This document shows positions 8,958-15,095 of a stretch of DNA of 43,758 nucleotides, one piece after another. Numbering within the stretch: position 1 is the stretch's first letter; every line of letters begins with the position of its first letter. Source of the DNA: Microcaldota archaeon (GTDB lineage: Archaea > Micrarchaeota > Micrarchaeia > Burarchaeales > Fermentimicrarchaeaceae); the NCBI GenBank assembly GCA_013425335.1, contig JACCLG010000035.1, forward strand, positions 1 to 43,758, written 5' to 3'. The position numbers and the translations under genes were made by a program. The notes beneath the pieces are model-generated. The model was not told the DNA's origin and searched no databases. It saw only the letters and a program-made list of their open reading frames with translations.

Positions 8958-10160
8958 TCAACATATGTTCAGTTTTCCTTCTATGAGACATTTGCAGAAA
9001 GACTGGATGTCATCCATCTCCTTTTCCACAACCCCGCTAATTTGCATTGAGGTTGATTTTGAATCTGCATCTTTCCCTATGAACTGCACTGCTATGACTT
9101 TTGGCTTGTCTATCGGCCTTCCAATCTGGCTGAGCAGCCATACATAAACCTCATCGATGCCGGAGACTTCCTTGTGTATCTGGCTTGCTATTTTATGAGT
9201 GAGAAGGTTGTAGATTTTACCAACGTGGCTGACAGGGTTCTTACCCGCAGCGGCCTCGTTGCTTATTGGCCTGTTGAGCGGTATGATGCCGTTGACCCTG
9301 TTGCCCCTCCCTACCTGCCCAGAATCGCCATCCTCTGCTGATGTGCCCAGCACCGTGAGGTATATTCCCTTAATGCCTCTCCCGTGCTTATCAAGGGTAT
9401 TCAGGTCGACTTTGAATTTCTTTCCGACTCTTTCCGCAATGAAGGCTTTGAGCTCTTCGGTTATCTCGCTTTTCCTGCCCAGGTACTCATTCTCCGAGTT
9501 GATGAACCTGTCGACAAATGCCATGGCAACTGTGAAATGGAATTCATCATTCGTCCTCAGCCCCATCACCTTTATGTCCTCTCCGGATTCAGGATGCTGC
9601 TTCTTGAATTCCTTGGAGTTCAGGAAAATTTCTGTGTCAAGCACAAGCTTCTCAAGTTTTGACATTGGGGCATAACCAACGGCTGCGCTCGTATCGTTCG
9701 CCGGGAGGATTCCCTCTCCCCTGCTGAAAATGTCCGTCAGCTCGGCTGAGCCCCTCCTTAGCTGGTTCTGGAAGCGCAGGTTCTCATCAGGCTCAATAAA
9801 CCTGAGGTTTTCTTCGAACCATTTTCTTGCAGCGTTCTCCGCAATATCCTGCACAGGTATCTCCACCCCCTCGAACTGGTATGTCGCCCTGTCACCCATG
9901 ACCATTAGCATGGGCTCTTCAATGCGGCCGCCGCCGAATGCAAGCGAAGCCCTTCCGGCTGCAAGCAGGCTCTTGTCTGCATTGTGGTGGAGCACACGAC
10001 CGAATCTTTTTATGTACTCCTTACCCAGCTCAACAGACACCCGATTCATGGCTCCGTCGCATATGGAATCCGGATGGCCCCTTCCCTTCCTCTCAACAAC
10101 TTCCACCATCCTTTTGTCAACAGTAAGTTGTTTAAGTTCCTCAACAAGTACATTTCCCAA
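8958..10160 (-). CDS. mat: Archaeal S-adenosylmethionine synthetase
   Basis: Makes S-adenosylmethionine from methionine and ATP. The 400-residue protein belongs to the archaeal MAT type, which is distinct from bacterial MetK in sequence. Motifs include VERKGRGHPDSICDGAM, HHNADKSLLAAG, GDRATYQFEG, NDTSAAVGYAPMS, GTSAEDGDSGQVGRGNRVNGIIPLNRP and AAAGKNPVSHVGKIYN. The frame is open upstream to 10358, but that part overlaps the HPS gene and is not family-like. I place the start at TTG (complement of 10158-10160), preceded by GAGGTGA, 5 bases after the HPS stop; a GTG at 10169 is the alternative. Confidence 0.95.
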   Translation of the reverse strand: MGNVLVEELKQLTVDKRMVEVVERKGRGHPDSICDGAMNRVSVELGKEYIKRFGRVLHHNADKSLLAAGRASLAFGGGRIEEPMLMVMGDRATYQFEGVEIPVQDIAENAARKWFEENLRFIEPDENLRFQNQLRRGSAELTDIFSRGEGILPANDTSAAVGYAPMSKLEKLVLDTEIFLNSKEFKKQHPESGEDIKVMGLRTNDEFHFTVAMAFVDRFINSENEYLGRKSEITEELKAFIAERVGKKFKVDLNTLDKHGRGIKGIYLTVLGTSAEDGDSGQVGRGNRVNGIIPLNRPISNEAAAGKNPVSHVGKIYNLLTHKIASQIHKEVSGIDEVYVWLLSQIGRPIDKPKVIAVQFIGKDADSKSTSMQISGVVEKEMDDIQSFCKCLIEGKLNIC

Positions 10161-10165
10161 AATTA

Positions 10166-10816
10166 TCACCTCATCAGCTTTAGAATTGAGTTTGCCGCAG
10201 CTGCAACATCCGGAGAGTTTGTAATGTATCTTCCGACTATGACTATGTCCGCGCCGTTTTCTATGGATTTTTTCGCAAGCTCCAGCTCTATCCCGCCTCC
10301 AACCCCAATGAGCGCCTTGCCCGCAAGCTTTTCTTTGACCTCTTTCAGGTAATCCCATGAATGCTTTGCAACTGCTTCGGAGTCTATGCCCCTGTGAAGC
10401 AGCACCGCAGTGGGGGATGCACCGGCATCCTTAAGGGCTTTGAGCGGGTCTGAAACATTCATCATATCAATAAATGAGTATATTGAGCGTCTCTTGGCCT
10501 CCTTTATGAATTCCTTTATTGTGAGAGGAAAAGCAAGGCCTGAGACAACCGCAGCATCTGCCCCACCCTCCTGGGCTATCCTCACCTCAAGCGCGCCAAC
10601 ATCAAGAGTCTTCAAGTCTGCAACTATGAAAGAGTCGCTCCTTGTCTCCCTGAGCTTAGAAATCACATCAGAGCCGTATCTCTTAATGAGAGGAGTGCCG
10701 GCCTCGATGATTATCCTGTCGCTCTCTGGAAGCTTGCTGACAACCTTCTTCACTGCTTCAATATCCGGAGTGTCCAACGCAACCTGAAGGTACGGCGGAT
10801 TGTTGAGAGTTCTCAA
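10166..10816 (-). CDS. hps: 3-hexulose-6-phosphate synthase (HUMPS/OMPDC family)
   Basis: A TIM barrel of 216 residues. LQVALD at the N-terminus, IEAGTPLIKRYG and VADLKTLDVG are the hallmarks of HPS rather than of orotidine decarboxylase. HPS interconverts ribulose 5-phosphate plus formaldehyde with hexulose 6-phosphate; in archaea the reverse direction often supplies pentoses. The start is TTG at 10814-10816, supported by GGAGGT about 8 bases upstream. No isomerase partner (PHI) is in the window. It is followed directly by the SAM synthetase gene. The OMPDC-family assignment is secure; the exact activity is an inference from the motifs. Confidence 0.85.
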   Translation of the reverse strand: MRTLNNPPYLQVALDTPDIEAVKKVVSKLPESDRIIIEAGTPLIKRYGSDVISKLRETRSDSFIVADLKTLDVGALEVRIAQEGGADAAVVSGLAFPLTIKEFIKEAKRRSIYSFIDMMNVSDPLKALKDAGASPTAVLLHRGIDSEAVAKHSWDYLKEVKEKLAGKALIGVGGGIELELAKKSIENGADIVIVGRYITNSPDVAAAANSILKLMR

Positions 10817-10894
10817 AATCTAAACCTCCAATTTGATTTATCCAATACTCTTTTAATAACATATTTATTAATACTAATTGGAGAAGGTGGTAGG

Positions 10895-12235
10895 ATGGCC
10901 GTTTCACCGTTGGATTTGAGGTACAAAAGCGAGATGAACGCAGTATTCGATGAGGAGAACAGGCTTGCGAAGTGGCTTGCAGTGGAAGGCGCATTGGCAA
11001 AAGCTCAGTCAAGAATCGGCAGGGTGCCCATGAGTGCTGCCAGAGAGATTGAGAAGAAAGCCAATCTCAAATACGTGAAGCTTGAAAGAGTCAAGGAGAT
11101 TGAGAGGGAGATAGACCACGACTTGATGGCAATGGTGAAGGCTCTCAGCGAGGCATGCGGCAAGGATGCCGGGAAATACGTCCACCTTGGGGCTACAAGC
11201 TACGACATCGAGGATACGGCCCATGCGCTGGTGCTGAGGGATGCAATAAAGATTATTGATGTGAAGCTCGCGCATCTCAAGCAGATTCTGCTCGTTCTTA
11301 CTGAGGAGAACAAGACGAGGGTGTGCATAGGCAGAACCCACGGCCAGCATGCCGTTCCAACCACATACGGAATGAAATTCGCCATATACGCAAGCGAGAT
11401 TGACAGGCACCAGACAAGGCTCATGCAGGCCAGGGAGAGGATGATGGTCGGGAAGATGAGCGGCGCTGTCGGGACGATGTCAACATTCGGGAAGGAGGGG
11501 TTCAAAATTCAGGAGTATGTGATGAGGGAGCTTGGTGTTTCACCAGCGCTTATCACAAACCAAGTCGTGCAGAGGGACAGGCACGCTGAAGTTTTGTTTG
11601 TTCTGGCGCTCATCGGCTGCACCCTTGAGAAGATAGCAAAGGAGATAAGGAACCTGCAGAGGACTGAGATAATGGAGATTGCCGAGCCGTTCGGCAGGAA
11701 GCAGGTGGGAAGCTCAACAATGCCGCACAAGAGGAACCCGCACCGATGCGAGAGGATATGCAGCCTTGTGAGGCTGCTCCGGTCAAATGTATCAGTTGCG
11801 CTTGAGAACATTGCACTGGAGCACGAGAGGGACTTGACAAACTCTGCAAACGAGCGCTTTATAATCCCGGAGTCTTTCATAGTTGCGAATTTCATGCTGA
11901 ACGAAATGATAGACATACTTGTCGGGCTGGAGTTCTTCCCTGACAACATAAGGAAGAACATAGAGCTCAGCAAGGGGCAGATAATGGCTGAGAGGCTCAT
12001 GATACTGTTGGCACAGAAGGGGATGAGCAGGCAGGAAGCCCATGAGCTGCTCAGGAACGCCAGCATAAAGGCATTCAAGGAGGGCAAGCATCTCAGGGAG
12101 GCTCTCAGCGAGAACAGGGGGGTTATGCGCTATCTCAGTGAGAAGGAGCTTGAGAATGCATTCGACCCGAATACATACGTTGGGGAGGCTACTGCAATAG
12201 TTGAAAGGGCGCTGAAGGAGCTGAAGAGAGCCTAG
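10895..12235 (+). CDS. purB: Adenylosuccinate lyase
   Basis: A 446-residue member of the fumarase/aspartase superfamily. It removes fumarate from SAICAR and adenylosuccinate in purine synthesis. Visible are the N-terminal PLDLRYKSEMNAVF, the histidine segment IGRTHGQHAVPTT and the family signature GSSTMPHKRNPHR. The ATG follows GGTGGTAGG. The next gene, purM, begins 36 bases after its stop on the same strand, so two purine steps are likely co-transcribed. The divergent HPS gene lies upstream across a 78-base AT-rich spacer. Confidence 0.96.
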   Translation: MAVSPLDLRYKSEMNAVFDEENRLAKWLAVEGALAKAQSRIGRVPMSAAREIEKKANLKYVKLERVKEIEREIDHDLMAMVKALSEACGKDAGKYVHLGATSYDIEDTAHALVLRDAIKIIDVKLAHLKQILLVLTEENKTRVCIGRTHGQHAVPTTYGMKFAIYASEIDRHQTRLMQARERMMVGKMSGAVGTMSTFGKEGFKIQEYVMRELGVSPALITNQVVQRDRHAEVLFVLALIGCTLEKIAKEIRNLQRTEIMEIAEPFGRKQVGSSTMPHKRNPHRCERICSLVRLLRSNVSVALENIALEHERDLTNSANERFIIPESFIVANFMLNEMIDILVGLEFFPDNIRKNIELSKGQIMAERLMILLAQKGMSRQEAHELLRNASIKAFKEGKHLREALSENRGVMRYLSEKELENAFDPNTYVGEATAIVERALKELKRA

Positions 12236-12271
12236 GAAGCTGCTGTGTGCTGTGCAGGTGGTGGGATGGGC

Positions 12272-13282
12272 ATGGATTATGCAAAATCAGGAGTTGATGT
12301 GGAAAGGGTGAAGGGAATCCATGCACACATAAAAGAGCTCATAACCAAAACGCATGGAAAGGATGTGCTGCCACTCTACGGGCATTATGCTGGCATTGTG
12401 AAAATTGGGAAAGAGACCGTTGCCATGCACACAGACGGGGTGGGAAGCAAGGTGCTCATTGCCCAGTTTCTGAAAAAATACGATACAGTTGGCATAGACT
12501 GCGTCGCAATGAATGTAAACGATATCATATGTGTTGGCGCAAAGCCTGTCGCACTTGTTGATTACATCGCTCTGGAGCACGAGAATGAGGAGCTTGTCTC
12601 CAAACTCATGCAGGGTCTAGTTGAGGGCGCCAGAGAGGCTGAAGTTGCGGTAATTGGAGGGGAAACAGCCATACTCCCTGACATGATAAAGCCTGGCCTG
12701 GATTTCAGCGGGTTCCACACCAACGGCTTTGACCTCGCAGCCACATGCATCGGAGTTGTCGGCAGACAGAGGCTGGTTACCGGGGAGAAGATGAAGACCA
12801 ACGATGTTGTTGTTGGCGTTGAAAGCTCTGGCCTGCACTCCAATGGTTATACTCTTGCAAGAAAAGTTCTTGACATGAATGAGTGGGCCAAGGAGCTGCT
12901 GATACCTACGAGGATATATGTCAAGCCGGTTATGGAATGCCTGAAAAAGGTCAAAGTGCATGGCCTGGCGCACATAACCGGGGGTGCATTCTCCAAGCTG
13001 AGCAGGATTGGGGAAATTGCAAAGAGGGGCTTTCTTCTTGACAACATGCCTAGGCCAAAGCCAATATTTGATGAGCTGAGGAAAAAGGCAGGCTTGAACT
13101 ACGGCGAGATGTACTCCACATTCAACATGGGTGTGGGGTTGTGCGTGGTTGTGGGGAGGGGGGATGCAAAGAAGGTCATCGGCATCTTCGAGCAGCATGG
13201 GCAGAAAGCCTATCCAGTAGGCAGTGTTATAAAAGAAAGGAAAGTCGAAGTCCTGAAAGATGGAGCCTCTTTTGTGCTTTGA
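12272..13282 (+). CDS. purM: Phosphoribosylformylglycinamidine cyclo-ligase (AIR synthetase)
   Basis: Closes the imidazole ring to give aminoimidazole ribonucleotide. The PurM-like ATP-binding fold is clear: DYAKSGVDV, AMHTDGVGSKVLIA, DCVAMNVNDIICVGAKPVALVDY, VIGGETAILPDM, and near the C-terminus GLAHITGGAFSKL and YSTFNMGVGLCVVV. I choose the ATG at 12272 because GGTGGTGGG at 12257-12265 is best spaced for it; the ATG at 12266 is possible, and the frame opens at 12245. Length is 336 residues, normal for the family. It follows purB and converges on the VirB2-like gene. Confidence 0.95.
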   Translation: MDYAKSGVDVERVKGIHAHIKELITKTHGKDVLPLYGHYAGIVKIGKETVAMHTDGVGSKVLIAQFLKKYDTVGIDCVAMNVNDIICVGAKPVALVDYIALEHENEELVSKLMQGLVEGAREAEVAVIGGETAILPDMIKPGLDFSGFHTNGFDLAATCIGVVGRQRLVTGEKMKTNDVVVGVESSGLHSNGYTLARKVLDMNEWAKELLIPTRIYVKPVMECLKKVKVHGLAHITGGAFSKLSRIGEIAKRGFLLDNMPRPKPIFDELRKKAGLNYGEMYSTFNMGVGLCVVVGRGDAKKVIGIFEQHGQKAYPVGSVIKERKVEVLKDGASFVL

Positions 13283-13291
13283 TGCTCATTC

Positions 13292-13609
13292 TTATACCCA
13301 GGGGCAGTCTCCCCCGCTGAGCACATTCACTCCACCGAACATCCTTGCAACTATGTAGAACGCCATCACAAGGATTAATATGCCTGTTATGACATACTCG
13401 AGCCTCTTCTCGGCTTCCTTGTGCTTCATTGGGTCGCTTCCGGATGTCATGAAGCTTATCCCAGCCCAGGAGAGCATCACTATGGCAACGAAGACCCCAA
13501 TCTGCCTCACAAGGGTCACAAGAGGACATAAAGTATTTCTGATGTCCGTGCTTGTATCTGCTGAGACTATGCCTAGCATTAACAACAGCAAAAGTGCCTT
13601 CGCCTTCAT
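13292..13609 (-). CDS. TrbC/VirB2-like small membrane protein
   Basis: A 105-residue protein with an N-terminal signal-like hydrophobic segment ending near SADT, then two long hydrophobic helices (about 35-56 and 73-92) joined by a short charged loop (GSDPMKHKEAEKRLEY). This layout and the loop resemble TrbC/VirB2 conjugative pilin precursors, which archaea of small-genome lineages also carry. There are two Cys, one at the mature N-terminal region and one near the C-terminus. The ATG follows GGGGGTGG, and a TATA-like TTTAAATATA lies near 13639-13648. No VirB4 homologue is in the window. Confidence 0.7.
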   Translation of the reverse strand: MKAKALLLLLMLGIVSADTSTDIRNTLCPLVTLVRQIGVFVAIVMLSWAGISFMTSGSDPMKHKEAEKRLEYVITGILILVMAFYIVARMFGGVNVLSGGDCPWV

Positions 13610-13683
13610 AATTCCACCCCCATATTATTAGGAGCGTTATATTTAAAAATGGTGTGATTATACCCGATAGGCGGTCGTGCAAA

Positions 13684-13788
13684 TCAACGTCGTTTAGTCG
13701 TCTTTTTCTTTTTTGCCTTCTTCTCCTCTTTCTCAGGCCTCTCGTAGCAGCAGAAAGGGCAGGAGTCGCATTCTGAGTGTTCCTCCAC
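13684..13788 (-). CDS. Very small Cys/Lys-rich protein
   Basis: A 34-codon reading frame from GTG (complement of 13786-13788), preceded by GGTGA at a good distance, to TGA. The N-terminal half carries CDSCPFCC (four Cys within eight residues, like one knuckle of a zinc ribbon). The C-terminal half is almost all Lys/Glu/Arg, with a basic end TTKRR that could touch nucleic acid. Its short length makes chance possible, but the ribosome-binding site and the Cys spacing argue for a real gene. It lies upstream of, and co-directional with, the VirB2-like gene. Function unknown. Confidence 0.45.
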   Translation of the reverse strand: MEEHSECDSCPFCCYERPEKEEKKAKKKKTTKRR

Positions 13789-13820
13789 GAAAATCACCTA
13801 GCTATAATTGATGCATAGAA

Positions 13821-13936
13821 ATATATTAAACTTTCGCAGTCTTGCTGGAGATGGTAAGAACCCGCCGGAGCTTCTTATGGAAGTCGGAAAAGGTTCAAGG
13901 AAAACCTAGAGGGAACTATCTCGGTTGTCCTTAGGG
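13821..13936 (+). ncRNA. Candidate structured RNA or structured leader (two hairpins)
   Basis: A TATA-like ATATATTAAA at 13821-13830 is followed by two stem-loops. The first (13865-13887) pairs CCG with CGG and CTTC with GAAG around TTATG. The second (13897-13932) pairs AAGGA-AACC-GAG with CTC-GGTT-TCCTT, twelve base pairs with small internal loops. No reading frame covers the region. It could be an independent small RNA or the leader of the lipoprotein gene at 13977. A second AT-rich promoter-like stretch at 13935-13945 favours a separate transcript. No known RNA family was recognised. Confidence 0.35.
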
Positions 13937-13976
13937 TTTAAATTATTGATATGATATAAAACAAGTTGGTGGACTT

Positions 13977-14825
13977 GTGAAGAAGTACCTGCTTATTTTT
14001 GGCTTGGTTTTGTTAGCGATGCTTCTTTTTGGTTGCATCAAGGAGACGGAACCCGTACTGAATCAGACAACAAACGAAAGCAGCACAGAAACAAATGAAT
14101 CAGTGGTGTTCTTCTTCCCAAAGACTGTTCCCTCGGTTTATGAAGAAGGATTTGGAGTAGTCTACACTGCGAAATGTATAGAAGCTGGCAGAAAGGAGTA
14201 CTATGTGGAATCAATTTGCGGGAGAGAGGGTTACAACGCAACTTGCGTAATCAGAGGGGCTGGTTATGCATCCATGAACGGAACAAAAGGACCATGCGAT
14301 GCAGATGAAGCTGGAAGTATGTGTAGCACCGGCATGTTCAGATACCCCGGACCGCACTTCTATGAAGTTAGGGTATACGACTGCGAGCAGATTCAAAGTG
14401 CGCTAGGAGTTCCCTGCGGCGCAAAGATGAATCACTCATTACTTAATCAGTCATTACTATCTGAGCTTCAGCCATTGTGCCATGGCAAAGTAACATTCAA
14501 CGTAACTGGTGAGTATATAGCTCCTCAATGCATTTTGAATAGTGATTGCAACCAGACATGTGAGAACTGCAGTCGTGGTTTATACCACTGTTTCATGAGA
14601 CGGTGTGTGGAATGTTCCGCAAATGCTTACTGCAAAAAAGGTTATCTCTGCAATATGAGCGAATTTCGATGCGAGGAAAAAATTTCATGCGAAGATTTGG
14701 GTGGCGTGGTTTGCCCACCAGGGGAAGAGGGTGGTTGCGGGTGCATGGGGGGAAATATTTTGTATGAAGCAAAGGAGCGATGCTGCTGTAAGTTTTACTC
14801 AGAAAACGGCTCATGCCTGAAGTGA
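13977..14825 (+). CDS. Cysteine-rich secreted lipoprotein
   Basis: A 282-residue protein starting at GTG after GGTGG. A signal peptide with the lipobox-like LLFGC puts the lipidated Cys at residue 20. A Thr/Asn/Ser/Glu-rich linker follows, then a domain with sequons. The C-terminal ~100 residues hold about 20 Cys in repeating knots (SDCNQTCENCSRG, CFMRRCVECSANAYC, GCGCMGG, RCCCKF), similar in style to EGF- or disulfide-rich repeats of archaeal surface proteins. It is therefore exported and held at the outer face of the membrane. It lies upstream of the ferredoxin-ATPase and could be a surface component of that system. No exact family is known. Confidence 0.75.
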   Translation: MKKYLLIFGLVLLAMLLFGCIKETEPVLNQTTNESSTETNESVVFFFPKTVPSVYEEGFGVVYTAKCIEAGRKEYYVESICGREGYNATCVIRGAGYASMNGTKGPCDADEAGSMCSTGMFRYPGPHFYEVRVYDCEQIQSALGVPCGAKMNHSLLNQSLLSELQPLCHGKVTFNVTGEYIAPQCILNSDCNQTCENCSRGLYHCFMRRCVECSANAYCKKGYLCNMSEFRCEEKISCEDLGGVVCPPGEEGGCGCMGGNILYEAKERCCCKFYSENGSCLK

Positions 14826-14852
14826 AATTCATATTCCTACAGACCTCCCCCC

Positions 14853-14970
14853 AAAGCAAGCTTAATATATTTCCTTTTCCCAATGCTATCTCGCCTTAGT
14901 TTGAAGGGCTGGTAGGTTCGTTGGGTTATGATATCATAATTCCACCACCCAACCTACCAAAAGCAAGCTT
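14853..14970. repeat. Direct repeats flanking an inverted repeat
   Basis: AAAGCAAGCTT occurs at 14853-14863 and again at 14960-14970. Between them, GGTAGG-TTCG-TTGGGT (14911-14926) pairs with ACCCAACCTACC (14947-14958), giving twelve base pairs with a four-base bulge. The loop holds the palindrome ATGATATCAT. The 270-base intergenic region 14826-15095 holds this, the promoter module at 14977-15009 and no convincing gene. Confidence 0.5.
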
Positions 14971-14976
14971 CTTATG

Positions 14977-15009
14977 GGTTTAAATATGAAAAATGAGCAA
15001 TTAATTGGT
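14977..15009 (+). promoter_or_regulatory. Promoter module, copy 1 (upstream of ferredoxin-ATPase)
   Basis: TTTAAATAT followed by AAATGAGCAATT. The same block occurs at 38726-38753 and 39681-39707. Archaeal TATA spacing would put transcription start near 15009, leaving a leader of about 87 bases before the ATG at 15096. The ATG inside the block is followed by a stop two codons later, so it is not a coding start. Confidence 0.5.
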
Positions 15010-15095
15010 TTGTTATGCCTCAAGCCACAGTCCAACCTGCAACATTTTAAACTTATACAGATAAATCATATACGGGAGTTTTCTCTGGTCGTTTT

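Noticed and set aside
10161-10358. 66-residue N-terminal extension of SAM synthetase
   Set aside because: It is the wrong frame of the HPS gene and does not resemble the family; TTG with GAGGTGA is at 10160.
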